A stretch of 64,000 nt of DNA from Lepus europaeus. Its lineage: Eukaryota > Chordata > Mammalia > Lagomorpha > Leporidae. The notes under the pieces were generated by a model, which saw only the letters and a program-made list of their open reading frames with translations, was not told where the DNA came from and ran no database searches. The translations under genes and the position numbers were made by a program. The stretch's first letter is position 1. The number at the start of each line of letters is the position of its first letter. Below are positions 9,487-20,954 of the stretch, in pieces. The DNA lies in the NCBI RefSeq assembly GCF_033115175.1, contig NC_084833.1, forward strand, positions 50,802,716 to 50,866,715, given 5' to 3'.

Positions 9487-10394
9487 CACCATGGTTATGG
9501 TTAGCTACTAAATAGAGTCCAGCCCTGAGTAACCAAGTTTTCAAGAATAAAGTAAGTTACTGGCTCCCTACCAATGCCCTTTGAAAAAGTATGAAGCATA
9601 CAGAGTTTGTGAGCCACAGAGACTGAGGAAAAAGGGTTTCGCTCAAGGTTACTGAAGGAAATCGTGAGGGGGAGAGGAGAAGCATGGGAAGACCTCCAGC
9701 AGCCTCCTTCAGATAAGAAGCACTCAGTGTGTGTGCCAAGTCACAATTCCTTTAAAACTCTGCCGGTTTCCTGGAAGAGCTCCTTGCAAGGTGACTTAGG
9801 GGCCTCACATTGGTTTGCATATAAAGCACGGTGGTCAGCCAGTAAGAGACGTCATCAGACAACTGTGAAGAGGTTAGGAGACAGAAACCAAAGCATGCTG
9901 CTTCATGCCTGCGGGATCTGAGCTGTCCATTTGCGTCCTGACAGTAGGTTGCTGACAGCACATTGCAAAGAGACGAAGCAAGAACTGGTGCTCCCCTGGC
10001 AGCCAGGCCCTTAGCGGAAGCAGGGAGAATATGCTCCTGTGTGGGCCCAGGAGGCTCCCTTTTCTCCTGACCAAAGAGCACGGAGGATGCAGCACCTGAC
10101 TGCGTGCCTGTGTCCCTTGGTAACAGTTCTAGATCTAGTTCTAGTCTCTGCCACTTCCGAGAAGGAGCAGCTCTCTCCTGTGGCTTCATCTCCAAGGCCC
10201 AACTCACCTGGTGTTCCCTCTAGAAAGTTCACTCCACCTTTTTCTGTGCTCTCACAGCCCTCCCTCTTCCACCATTATACCGCACAGCACAACGTAGCAC
10301 ATCACTGTCTGTCTCATTGGACTTCCAGCTCCAAGGTGATGGATTGTGTCTGAGTCATCTTATTATCCCATGCCCACCTCAATCACTGAATGTT
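9487..10394. other. Non-repetitive region without a recognised gene
   Basis: This is about 900 bases of moderate-GC sequence. It carries overlapping frames on both strands (up to 151 residues on minus, 9752-10207) but no domain, splice pattern or retrocopy signature that I recognise. It could hold an exon or a conserved non-coding element. Confidence 0.35.
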
Positions 10395-10474
10395 TCTAAC
10401 TAAACTTACCCTTGTTTTCTCACCTGTATAATGGAGATAGTATTTGCACTGCCTGTCTCTGAGGACTGTTTTAT
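10395..10474 (+). mobile_element. MIR core fragment
   Basis: The stretch ttttctcacctgtataatgg followed by agatagtatttgc matches the MIR core on the plus strand. A CSINE cuts the element at its right end. Confidence 0.6.
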
Positions 10475-10823
10475 GGGGTGGGCATTGTGCCACAGCAGGT
10501 TAAGCTGCCAAGTGGGAAGCCTGCATCCCAAATCAGAGTAGTCATGGGTGCTCTGCTCCACATCCAGCTTCCTGCCAGTACATTCTGGGAGGCAGCAGAT
10601 ACGACTTAAGTGCTTGTCACCCAGGTTGGAGACCCGCCTGAAGTTCTGAGCTCTGTGCCACTCAAATGGGAGACTCAGATGGGGTTCTGGGCTCCTGAGT
10701 GTGGTCTGTCTGGCCCTGGATGCGGCAGACATTTGAGGAATGAACCAGCAGAAGGCAGATACCTCTCTGTCTCTGCCACTCTGCCTTTCAAGTAGATGGA
10801 AATAAATAAAGCTAAAAAAAAAA
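10475..10823 (+). mobile_element. CSINE (older group), diverged
   Basis: Head ggggtgggcattgtgcc and end gcctttcaagtagatggaaa plus ataaataaag. It is more diverged than its neighbours and has a short CT tract. Confidence 0.87.
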
Positions 10824-10864
10824 GTCAGGTATTAAGAACTTTGTTCTAAATGCTACCATGAATT

Positions 10865-11060
10865 CACTCTACGGATAGCACTTCACAGTGTAGTTTGTAC
10901 CCATTATCTCGTTTGATCCAACAGTAACCCAAGTTGGTGCTTTATTTTGCAAGCAGGAAAACTGAGCTCCAAGAGGTGAAGTAATTGACAAAGGTTACTT
11001 AGCAAGAAAGTGGTAGACCCTGACCTTTGACCAGGACCTGTCCTCTCTCTATAACCTGTT
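10865..11060 (-). mobile_element. MIR SINE
   Basis: In reverse complement the order fits MIR: a stretch like cccattatctcgtttgatcc, then gcaggaaaactgagctcc, aggttacttagcaagaaagt. Confidence 0.75.
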
Positions 11061-11784
11061 GTTACTTTTACTGCTGGAACAATCCTTGGCCATGGAAAAA
11101 TAAGCAAATAAGTTTATAGCAGATTATCATCTCTAGTTCTTGCTTAAAAAGAAAAAAAAGACATGATGTCCTCTAAGTCATCTTGTGATCCCCTCAGTCC
11201 CTAAACATTTTGGTACCTGAAAGTCTTCACTTCAAGGCTTCTGTCACCCAGGTAACATCACTGGTCAGGTGATTCCTTATTGCTGGCAGCAACGACCACC
11301 TCCCAACAGCTACTCAGCCATTCATTTCCAGGCTTACACTCTGGACCTCGAGACCTGGAATCACGCTCCACCCTAGAGACCTCCAAGTCTGACATACCAG
11401 TGCTCTGACTGTCACGTCCTGGCTCCCCAGCTTTCTCAGGCTCTTACTCCCACCATACATGCTCCTCGGTATCCTGGTTACCACCAGCTCTTTGGTCTCA
11501 TTGTTTTCTCCCAAGTCCCTCAGTCCCCTCTGGATTTCTCTTTCTCTGCAGTGAGAGCAGCAGGAAGACCAGGATGAGTCTCTTTCTTCCACATGCATCC
11601 TGCAAAGCCTCAACCTTCCATCAGTCCAACCCTGCCTTCCCCATCCCTATACTGGGACTGCTGAGCACAGTCGTGCACATTGGCCCTATAGCAGGTCTGT
11701 GGCTGCCATCCTTGGTGGGGCTCTCAGAGGTGGTGCGGCACTGGTCATCTCTTTACAATAGGGATGGATTAATTAGTTAACAAA
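11061..11784. other. Unassigned sequence
   Basis: Moderate-GC sequence with no recognised repeat. Frames of 68-99 residues occur on both strands, but none shows a known domain. Confidence 0.35.
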
Positions 11785-11843
11785 ATCTGATCCATTTAGT
11801 CATTTGACAAATATTTATTTGTCATCTGTAGAAAGTCAGGCAT

Positions 11844-12108
11844 GGGGACCAGTGTTGTGGAATATGGGAATGCTGGTTTTAGTCCCACTGCTCTGATTCT
11901 GATCAGTTCCCTGGTAATGTGCCTGAGAAGGCATCAGAAGATGGCCCAAGTACTTGGGGCCCCACCACCCACATGGGAGACCTAAATGGAGTTCTCTCTG
12001 GGTTTCTGACTTCAGCCTGGACCAGCCCTGGCTGTTGTGGCCATTTGGGGAGTGAATCAGCAGATAGATGGAACATTCTCTCTCTTTCTCTTTCCCTTAC
12101 CCATCTCT

Positions 12109-12155
<47 letters not shown>

Positions 12156-12194
12156 TTTCCCCATAACACTGCTTCAAATAAATCTTTTTTTTTT
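11844..12194 (+). mobile_element. CSINE (older group) inserted into L2
   Basis: Head ggggaccagtgttgtgg and tail caaataaatcttttttttt. Imperfect flanks gtcaggcat and gccaggcaat suggest the TSD. A pure CT microsatellite expands its CT tract. Confidence 0.92.
12116..12153 (+). repeat. (CT)n microsatellite within a CSINE
   Basis: About 19 uninterrupted CT dinucleotides have grown out of the normal CT tract of the SINE. Confidence 0.95.
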
Positions 12195-12665
12195 AATGCC
12201 AGGCAATGTGCTACATATTAAGCAGACAGCAGCAGAAGTAAACAGGCACAGTGCCTACCTTCACAGAATTGCAGTCTAGTGGAGGAGACAGCCCTTGTCC
12301 ACTATATACAAATATATAATTATAATTGTAAAGAATGCTACCAAGGAAAAGCTCCAAGTATCATAAGAGCTAAGCTAGTATGAAGGGGCAGAGAAGGCCT
12401 CTGTGAGAAGCCGACATTTAGTTTGAGGCCTAAAAGTGGCTTTGAATTAACTAAGTGAAAGGAGTAGAAATAGATTGGAAAGGCTTTCCTGTGAAGCCCT
12501 CAAGGCAGGAAGGAGGAAAGAAAAGAGACCATGTAAGAGTGTATGGAGGGGTTGAGGACAAGGTTGAGAAGACAGTGTAAGCCGCATCTGTGTGTCATTT
12601 TAATTGTAGGGCCTTATGCACAGTATGGCATGATCTGATACGCCCTGTCTTTTAAAAGCAGTCAA

Positions 12666-13610
12666 CCTGTTTACAGCATGATGAAAGGGTTTAGTGGAAG
12701 TAAGTACACCAGAGAGGAAGTATTATGGTTGTCCATTTGAAGGCTGATGCAGACTAGAGAGATCTTTTTCAGATTCTCCAATCTCTGAAAGACCCACCAT
12801 CTACTTCTGGCCCCTACCCCTACCATACTACTGCTACCTACTACCACTTTTAGCCATTGACTTCCTACTTCTTAGGAAATTAAAAATATCAGGTGTGAAC
12901 TTCCCCAATTTCCTGCCTCCATACCCACAAAGTTGACTAACTATACTTCCCTCACTTCCTTCCTGCCAACTTCAGAGAAAGGGAGCCAGGGTCTCCTGCT
13001 GACAGCTCATCATTCTCCCTTCCAGGTTCTAAAGACCCATATCATGCTCCATGGCTTAACCACTCTCTCTTCTCACTAGAAAAATGAAAAAATTCACTCG
13101 CCTTCTGCAGCTGTAGCCACTACCTTACCTCTCTTCTTCCATAACAAATTTTATGTGGGCTACTCTCCCTATGTCAGAGACAGTGGTGCTCACCAAATAT
13201 TACACCTGTTCCCCACATGGCCCAGCCACTTGTCAGTAAGGCAGGTCTAGACGAGGCTCCTATCTCACCCTGGACTGTGGTATAGACCAGGTGGCACATG
13301 ATCCTCTGACAATCTCTCCCTGAGCCAATCAAAGGAGGTTTCTGTCTTCCAGAAGTTGGAACTTTCCGATGATGGCATCTTCATCACGCTGAGCTCCTCA
13401 GAGACTCTGTAGAGCAGACCCACCAACTACATATAATAATGAAGAAACAAACTTTGTGTGTAAGTCACTGAAATCCGGGTTTTGTTTATTACAGCATAGG
13501 CTAACTTAATTAATGTAATTACTATATTCCAGTGTAGGTTACCTTACTTAATATGATTGCAATGTCAGCTTTCTCAAGCATCTCGTTTTTTTTTTTTAAA
13601 GAATAACATT
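12666..13610. other. Unassigned sequence, LTR-like 3' part
   Basis: The section at about 13150-13545 ends with taagtcactgaaatccggg and gtttattacagcataggc, which resembles the 3' end of MaLR-type LTRs. The earlier part, a pyrimidine-rich stretch, is unrecognised. Confidence 0.4.
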
Positions 13611-13625
13611 ATTTCTGACATTTTT

Positions 13626-14958
13626 TTAATTAAACTTTTATTTAATGAATATAAATTTCCAAAGTACAGCTTATGGGTTACAATGGCTTCCCCCTCCCAA
13701 AATTTCCCTCCCACCCACAACCCTCCCCTTTCCCGCTCCCTCTCCCCTTCCAATCACATCATGATTCATTTTCAATTCTCTTTATATACAGAAGATCAGT
13801 TTAGTATATATTAGGTAACGATTTCAACAGTTTGCCCCCATATAGTAACACAAAGTGAAAAAAAATACTGTTGGAGTACTAGTTATAGCATTAAATAAGA
13901 GTGTACAGTACATTAAAGACAGAGATCTTACATAATATATTTTTTTTTAAAATTAATTAATTTTCTATGCCATTTCCAATTTAACACCAGGTTTTTCCTT
14001 TTTTCATTTCCAATTATCTTTATATACAGAAGATCGATTCAGTATATAATTAGTAAAGATCTCATCAGTTTGTACCCACACAGAAACACAAAGTGTAAAA
14101 ATACTGTTTCAGTACTAGTTATAGCATCACTGCACATTAGACAACACATTAGGGACAGATCCCACATGGGATGTAAGTACACAGTGACTCCTGATGCTGA
14201 CTTAACAATTTGACACTCCTGTTCATGGCGTCAGTAATCTCCCTAGGCTCTAGTCATGAGTTGCCAGGGCTATGGAAGCCTTTAGAGTTCGCTGACTTTG
14301 ATCTTATTCTGATAGGGTCATAGTCAAAGTGGAAGTTCTCTCCTCCCTTCAGAGAAAGGTACCTTCTTCTTTGATGGCCCTGTTCTTTCCACTGGGATCT
14401 CACTCCCAGAGATCTTTCATTTAGGTCTTCTTCTTTTTTTCTTTTCCATGGTATCTTGGCTTTCCATGCCTACAATACTCTCATGGGCTCTTCAGCCAGA
14501 TCCAAATGCCTTAAGGGCTGATTCTGAGGCCAGAGTGTTGTTTAGGACGTCTGCCATTCTATGTGTCTGCTGTGTATCCCACTTCCCATGTTGGATCTTT
14601 CTCTCCCTTTTTGATTCTATCAGTTGTTGTTCTAGTACTAGTGGTTGAACTCTGTAATTAACACACAATTACTCTTAGGTGTTTAAATTTTAACTGAAAG
14701 GTGATCCCTGTTAAATTTAAGAGTGGAAAAAGAGAGGGAGGAGATGTACAATTTGGGACATGCACAATCAGACTTGCCGCAAATGGTGGAGTTAGAAATG
14801 TGCCAGGGGATTCCAATACAATCCCATCAAGGTGGCATGTACCAATGCCATCTCACTAGTCCAAGTGATCAATTTCAGTTCACATTCGATGGCTCTGATA
14901 GGTCTAAGAGTCAAAGGGATCACACAAACAAGACAAGTGTCTGCTAATACTAACTGAT
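13626..14958 (-). mobile_element. Rabbit L1, 5'-truncated, with TSD and a duplicated 3' UTR block
   Basis: The minus-strand element begins with a stretch like ttaattaaacttttatttaa and ends near tgctaatactaactgat. Target-site duplications atttctgacattttt lie at 13611-13625 and 14959-14973. About 1.33 kb is kept, mostly non-coding 3' UTR. A block of about 120 bases occurs twice (about 13767-13891 and 14004-14127), which is single in the other L1 copies here. Confidence 0.9.
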
Positions 14959-14973
14959 ATTTCTGACATTTTT

Positions 14974-15479
14974 AGTCAGGAGGACTCAGAATCCTCCTCT
15001 GCATTGACATTACTAAAGTAAATGCCACCCCTATTATTCTATTGCTAAGTCAACTGAAAGTTTGCTTTCTCTGCATCATTGGGCCCAATTGGCTTCTCTC
15101 TCCCTGAGGCATTTGCCTCCCCCTGGCTTCTATGACATTATCATCTCTTGGGTTTACTCCTGCTTTTTTAGAACATAGGTTTTGAAAGTAAACCACTCCA
15201 CCCTTTCTATCAAAACGAAACCAGATGGTTTTATCAAGTTGAGCCTCCACCTAAAAAACGTCTATGGTTTTCCAAATCTAAGCTTATTAAGCTCACGTTT
15301 GAGGCCTTTCCACAATTTGGCAACAGTCTACCTTTCCAGCGTGATCTTCTACTGGTCTCCTTTACACAGCTTACATTTTACCAAATATGGGCTTGATGAG
15401 TTCTTCCTCCTCTTTGACCTTCCTCAGGACTGTTCCCTGCATCTGCCACATGCTTCAGTCCTGGTTTCTCCTGTCAAAT
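14974..15479. other. Unassigned sequence, L2-like pyrimidine-rich part
   Basis: The section at about 15200-15475 (tgcttcagtcctggtttctc, ttgacctt) is reminiscent of plus-strand L2, but I cannot anchor it. No gene feature is seen. Confidence 0.35.
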
Positions 15480-15786
15480 AATTTAGACATGTGTGCAAAG
15501 ATTCTTGTAATGGAAAATATTGGGAATGATCTCAATGTCCATTGCTTATAATGTCAAAATATTGGGAATGACATAAATGTCCATCTCTAGGTGACCACTG
15601 AAATAGATCGTGGTAAATTCATACAATATATTCTATGAAGGCAATAATGATGATGTACAGTCCTGGAAATTGTTCACAGTTTATTACATAAATAAAGCAG
15701 TGAGTTATAGACAGCATCGAACATTTGTTAAAACACAGAGAAAATATCTGGAGAAATCTGCATCAAGACATTAATGGTCATAAGTG
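15480..15786 (+). mobile_element. Old L1 3' end fragment
   Basis: The stretch gtccatctctaggtgaccac with a following ttcatacaatatattctatg matches the 3' region of old mammalian L1M elements. It ends at the TSD of the adjoining CSINE. Confidence 0.6.
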
Positions 15787-16103
15787 GGGTGGGCATTTGG
15801 TCTAGCAGTTAAGATACTGCTTAGTACATTTGCATCCCATATCAGAGTGCTGGAGTTCAAGTCTTGGCTCAGCTCCCAATTCCATCCTCCTGCTAGTATG
15901 TGCTCTGGGAGGCAGCAGGTGATAGCTCAGGTGGTTGGATTCCTCTGGAGACCCAAATTAAGTTCCCAGTTCTTAGCTTTGGCCTGGCCAAGCTTCAGCT
16001 ACTGCAAGCATTTGGAGAATGAACCAACAAATAGTTTCTCTTTCTCACCATCTGTCTCTTTGCCTTTCAGATAAGTTAATTACATCAATGATTTTTTAAA
16101 AAG
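15787..16103 (+). mobile_element. CSINE (older group) with a perfect 18-bp TSD
   Basis: Head ggtgggcatttggtctagc. The TSD cattaatggtcataagtg occurs at 15769-15786 and 16104-16121 without mismatch. It is notable that so diverged an element keeps a perfect TSD. Confidence 0.93.
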
Positions 16104-16299
16104 CATTAATGGTCATAAGTGAAAAAAATTGGATTTCATCAAAATTTTAAAAATTTCTGTGCTTCAGAGATCACTGTCAAGAAAGTAAGAAGGCAACATG
16201 CAGAATGCAAGAAATATTTAGAAATCACATATCTAATAAGAGACTTGTATCCAGGATTTTAAAAGAACTCATATTTAATAATAGAAAGCCCAATTACAG

Positions 16300-16545
16300 A
16301 ATAGGCAATGGCATGTATCTAGCCTATCAGTTAATGTATTCATGCCCTGTATTAGAGTACCTGGTTTCAATACCTGGCTCCTGCCTCTAGCTTCCTGCTA
16401 ATTTAAGGGTATGGCTGCCATTCATGTGGGAAACCTGGAATGAGTTTCTGGCTCCTAGCTTAGGCTGCAGCCCAGCATTTGAGGAGTGAACCTGTGAATG
16501 GGAGCTCTCTCTTGCTTTCTCTGCCTCTCAAATAAATAAAAAATT
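16300..16545 (+). mobile_element. CSINE, diverged and shortened
   Basis: Recognisable pieces are ggcaatggcatgtatc near the head, catgtgggaaacctgg, and ctctcaaataaataaa at the tail. The interior is shorter than usual. Confidence 0.75.
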
Positions 16546-17262
16546 AATAAGTTAAAATAAGTTAAAACTAGGCAAAGGATCTGAATAGACATCTCTCCAA
16601 AAACAGATATACAAATGGCCAATGAGCACATGAAAAGATGCTCTGCATCATTTGATGAGAGGAAAATGCAAATCAAAACCACAGTGAGATACCACTTCAC
16701 ACCCACTAGAATGATGATGAATTGATGAGGATGTGAAGAAACTGGAACCCTCATACAGCACTGGTAGGAATAGAAAGTGGTGTTGCTGCTTTGGAAAACA
16801 ATCCGGCAGTTTTTCAAAATGTTAAGCATGGAGTCGCCATTATGACCCAGTGATTCCGCTACTCAAGACAAACCTAAGAGATATGAAAATATATCTACAC
16901 AGAAACATGTGTGTAAATGTTCATAGAAATACTATTCAGAATAATATTTCCACAAAAGTGGAAACACCTAAATCCCATCAATAATAGATAAGCAAAATAC
17001 GATTATATCTACACAATGGACTATTATTTGGCAATAAAAAGAAACCACATCCTGATACATGGTACAACTTGGTGTACCTTGAAAATGTTATGCTAAGCGA
17101 AAGAAGTTATCTATAAAACACCATGTCTTGTTTGAGTCAATCTATATGAAAACTCCAAATAGGTAAATCTGCCAAGATAGAAAGTAGGTTAGTGATTGCC
17201 AAGGGCTGGGGGTGTTGAAGGGAAATGAAAAATGACTCCTACAAGGTACAAGCTTTGTTCGC

Positions 17263-17573
17263 AAGGAGCCAGTGTTGTGGTGTGGAGGATCAAGCTAATG
17301 CTCACAATGCCTGCATCACATATGGTATTCTGCTTCCAATCCAACTTCCTGCTGGTGTGCATGAGAAGGTAGTGGAAGATGGCCCCAGTACTTGGGACCC
17401 TGCCACCCATGTGAGACTAGGAAGGAGTTCCATGTTCCCGGTTTCATCTTGGACAGCCCTGGCTGTTGTGGCTACTAGGAGGAGAGAACCAACAAATGGG
17501 AGATCTCTTTCTCTCTGTCTCTTCATCTCCTTATGTAACTCTGATGTTCAAATAAATAAATGAATCTTTAAAA
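17263..17573 (+). mobile_element. CSINE (older group) within L1
   Basis: Head aaggagccagtgttgtggtg and tail caaataaataaatgaatc. Confidence 0.9.
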
Positions 17574-17576
17574 AAA

Positions 17577-17915
17577 GAGAGCTGTGGCATAGCATATAAA
17601 GCCGCAGCCTGCAGTGCCGGCATCCCATGTGGGCACCGGTCTGAGACCTGGCTGCTCCACTTCCTATCCAGCTCTCTGCTATGGCCTGGGAAAGCAGTAG
17701 AATATAGCCCAAGTCCCTGGGCCCCTGCACCAGCATGGGAAGACCTGGAGGAAGCTCCTGGCTTCTGGCTTCGGATCAGCGCAGCTCCAGCTTTTGCAGC
17801 CAATTGGGGAGTGAACCAGCTGATGGAGGACCTCTCTCTCTCTCTCTCTCTCTCTGCCTCTCCTCTCTCTGTGTAACTCTGACTTTCAAATAAATAAATA
17901 AATATTTTAAAAAAT
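17577..17915 (+). mobile_element. CSINE (older group), head shortened, directly after another CSINE
   Basis: It begins inside the tRNA-like head (gagctgtggcatagc) and ends caaataaataaataaat. The two elements lie head to tail with only a few bases between them. Confidence 0.9.
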
Positions 17916-18065
17916 AAAAAAATAATTCCTCATGGGATGAAGAAAATATTATTAAACTAATTGGGGTGTTGGTTGTAGAACTCTGAATATACAATTGACT
18001 TGTACTCTTTAAATGCTTCAATTTTATGGCATGTGAATTATATCTCAATAAAACTGTTACTAATT

Positions 18066-18793
18066 TTAAAATGGTAATGGTGATGTTTTTATAGAGCTTG
18101 GGCGGGGATAACAGCATCAGTGGGGGAAAAAGCCTCAAGAAATAATCTACAATTCTGGCTGAAGTAGAAGGAAAAAATATGTGTGTGAGGAATTTACTGA
18201 AAGGATACTGGATAGTTCAGAGAATCTAATGAATAATCAAAAATTGGTAGGGAAGGAATTAAGGTAGCACTTGGTTGGTAGGTGGAATTCTGTGAATCCT
18301 CTCTAGAATGACTCAACCACAGTGACCCCTAGCCTCAGAACGTCTATTCTGAACTTCAAGTTTCTAAGACAGATTATCACATTGGCTCACCGAAGGTTAG
18401 GGGCTTACTGCTGGATCTATCATCTCTGGGTGAGGGGAAAAGTATTAGCGAGCGGAGGCCTTGGCTTGTGTATCTGATTCATTTGCGCCTTAAGAGGACA
18501 GCAGCTTAAGTAAGTCAAAAAAGCAAGATCAAGAACAGTTTGTATGATAATTTTTTTATTAAAAATTTCTAGCATGTGCAAATGAAAACAGGAACCAAGT
18601 TGACATCATATATAAGTGCTGCAGGCACAAGCGGCATGCTGGGAGCTAGAGAAAGAGGATTCCACATTTAAAGGGAGCAGATGTAATTCCATTTCAGATC
18701 ATTCTATAGAAATGCAAGTACCATGTTGGTAGTTCTTTGACTTTTTTCAAAGTAACACAAACACTTGATTTTCATGTGAAATTTCCTGAGTTT
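18066..18793. other. Unassigned sequence
   Basis: Non-repetitive sequence with no recognised features. A 120-residue minus-strand frame overlapping the L1/CSINE boundary (17776-18138) is a repeat translation. Confidence 0.35.
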
Positions 18794-18805
18794 AAAAACT
18801 CTTGA

Positions 18806-19148
18806 GGGGGCCGGCGCTGTGGTGCAGCGGGTTAATGCCCTGGCCTTAAGTGCCAGCATCCCATATGGGCGCCAGTTCAAGACCTGGCTGCTCCACTTCC
18901 AATCTAGCTCTCTGCTGTGGCCTGGGAAAGCAGTAGAAGATGGCCCAAGTCCTTGGGCCACTATACCCACGTGGGAGACCTAGAGGAAGCTCCTGGCTCC
19001 TGGCTTCAGATTGGCACAGCTCTGGCTGTTGCGGCCAATTGGAGAGTGAACCATCGGATGGAAGACCTTTCTCTCTCTCTCTCTGCCTCTCTCTGTGTAA
19101 CTCTGACTTTCAAATAAATAAATAAATCTTAAAAAAAAAAAAAAAAAA
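18806..19148 (+). mobile_element. CSINE (older group), first of a same-site pair
   Basis: Well-preserved head gggggccggcgctgtggtgc and a long A tail of about 20. It is preceded by aaaaactcttga (18794-18805) and followed by a decayed copy aaaaactcga (19149-19158). Confidence 0.95.
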
Positions 19149-19157
19149 AAAAACTCG

Positions 19158-19498
19158 AGCCTGCCCCGCAGCTCATAGGCTAATCCTCCGCCTTGCGGCG
19201 CCGGCACACCGGGTTCTAGTCCCGGTCGGGGCGCCGGATTCTGTCCCAGTTGCCCCTCTTCCAGTCCAGCTCTCTGCTGTGGCCCGGGAGCACAGAGAAG
19301 GATGGCCCAAGTGCTTGGGCCCTGCACCCCATGGGAGACCAGGAGAAGCACCTGGCTCCTCCCATCGGACCAGCACAGTGCGCCGGCCATGGCAGCCATT
19401 GGAGGGTGAACCAATGGCAAAGGAAGACCTTTCTCTCTGTCTCTCTTACTGTCCACTCTGCCTGTCAAAAAACAACAACAACAACAACAACAAAACAA
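19158..19498 (+). mobile_element. CSINE (young group), second of a same-site pair
   Basis: Head agcctgccccgcagctcata is diverged, but the body is typical and it ends ctgcctgtc with a (CAA)n tail. A perfect copy of aaaaactcttga follows at 19499-19510. Confidence 0.95.
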
Positions 19499-19510
19499 AA
19501 AAACTCTTGA

Positions 19511-19825
19511 AGAGGGGTTTGTGGTGGGAACAGATATGAGCACAGGCTCCAATTCTGGCTGCTCCACTTCTGATCCAGTTCAGTTCTCTGCTCATATGCC
19601 TGGGAAAGCAGTAGAAGATGGCCCACGTACCTGAACCCCTGCACACACGTGGGAGACGTGGATGAAACTCCTGGCTCCTGGTTTCTACCTGGCCCAGCCC
19701 CAGCAGTTATGGCCATCTGGGGAGTGAACTAGCAGATGGAGATCTCTGTCTCTCCCTTTCTCTGTAACTCTGCCTCTCAAATAAACAAATAAATCTTTAA
19801 AAAAACAAAACAAAACAAAACAAAT
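19511..19825 (+). mobile_element. CSINE (older group), head degraded
   Basis: The first 40-50 bases are hard to align. From ttctggctgctccacttctg on it is typical, ending caaataaacaaataaatc and a short (CAAAA)n tail. Confidence 0.85.
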
Positions 19826-19949
19826 CTCTTTGAAGCAAAAATCTGCTTCAAGTTTCTATTTACAACTCATGAGGTATAGACAAGGGTACTTCAAAATATT
19901 CAGGTGCAAATGCACATGCACATGTGGAAAACAGATATGAAAGAAGATG

Positions 19950-20062
19950 CCAGGCCAGCGTGCGGCATAGTAGGTTCCACCTGTGGCTCCAGCATCCCAT
20001 ATGGGTGCTGGTTTGAATCCCAGCTGCTCTACTTCAGATCCAGCTCTTTGCTATGGCCTCAG
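19950..20062 (+). mobile_element. CSINE 5' fragment (3'-truncated)
   Basis: It starts with a head like ggccagcgtgcggcatagta and stops after ctttgctatggcctcagg, without CT tract or tail. A motif ggtacttcaaaatattcagg at about 19890 resembles the arm of the MITE-like element at 8269-8475. Confidence 0.8.
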
Positions 20063-20954
20063 GTTAAAACTGTTAAACTACTGGAAGACCTGACCTCCCA
20101 AGATGGGTATAAATAGAGGAAGACAAAAATTCTAGGCAACAGAGACTCCAGCTCAGAAAAGACAAAAAGAATTCCCAAAGTGATGGGGAAGAAAAGTGCC
20201 AGGAACACAGCTGGACAGGAGGGCCTGAGAGCAAAGATTCAGTTAGAAAAATGAAAGTGTCCAGGAGGAGTGTCTTCAAGGAGAAAAACTGGGACTGACA
20301 GATCACCTGATGTAACTGACCATTAGGAAAACGGCAGTGAAAGGAGGGTGGAAAGTGTCAGAATGAGCTGTAGCTAACAAGCAAGTGTAAAATCAAGGCA
20401 ATTATTAACTTTAGAAAAAGCAAAAGTAGGAAAAGAAATATAACTTTGATAGACACATGCAATAGTATTTGCATAGGCATAATAAACCTGAATAATGATT
20501 TAGCCAAAACTTGTAATGTTATTCTGTTGGGAGACTAGGGGAGAAGTAGCAGAGGAGAGGGAAGTTAAGAGAGCTTAATCCTCCTCTACCATAGAAAGAA
20601 GTCACTATGCTATGTCTAAAATGGAGCAACAATAGCACATTAGTTAGGAAAAACAGATCTATAAATGCCAAAAGAAATAGCTAAGAGAGTCTAAAATGAG
20701 TATATTTGGGAAAGGGAACCTGAGTGAGTGTACAGGGCAAGGCATTATGTCTTTTGTTATAAGCATTGGAGTTCATACGACTTTTTATCAAAAAGCCTTT
20801 TGCATGTATTGATTTGAGAAACATTTGAAGTGAACACGTCTAGACACATACACAAGAAACTATTTACATTTGGCATATCTCTGAGGAGTGAGATTGGCAG
20901 AGAAAGGGTTGGTCCTGGCATTTTGTTTTTGCTTGTTGGTTGTGTTTTCTTTTT
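20063..20954. other. Unassigned AT-rich sequence, possible old LINE
   Basis: Segments such as aataatgatttagccaaaac are suggestive of very old L1/HAL1, but I cannot anchor the alignment. No open frame is credible. Confidence 0.35.

Larger units (their letters stand above)
11785..12665 (-). mobile_element. L2 LINE 3' region, split by a CSINE
   Basis: Landmarks of reverse-complement L2 appear in order: tcatttgacaaatatttatt (near 11800), gccaggcaatgtgctac after the CSINE, gcagtctagtggaggagaca, agaaggcctctgtgagaag and gtagggccttatgcacag. The CSINE at 11844-12194 breaks it near the 3' end. Confidence 0.8.
16122..18065 (+). mobile_element. L1 ORF2 C-terminal region and 3' UTR, interrupted by three CSINEs
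   Basis: L1 landmarks run in order: ttggatttcatcaaaatttt, caaatggccaatgagcacat, gagataccacttcacaccc, tactattcagaataatat, tgctaagcgaaagaagtt, and the end tatatctcaataaaactgtt. CSINEs at 16300-16545, 17263-17573 and 17577-17915 interrupt it. The frame is broken, so no protein is expected. Confidence 0.85.

Noticed and set aside
9752-10207. 151-residue minus-strand frame as a gene
   Set aside because: No recognised domain. Two other minus frames and one plus frame overlap it, and there is no supporting splice or retrocopy signature.
18980-19567. 195-residue minus-strand frame
   Set aside because: It is a read-through of two adjacent CSINEs in antisense, including their poly(A) tails as Phe/Cys runs.
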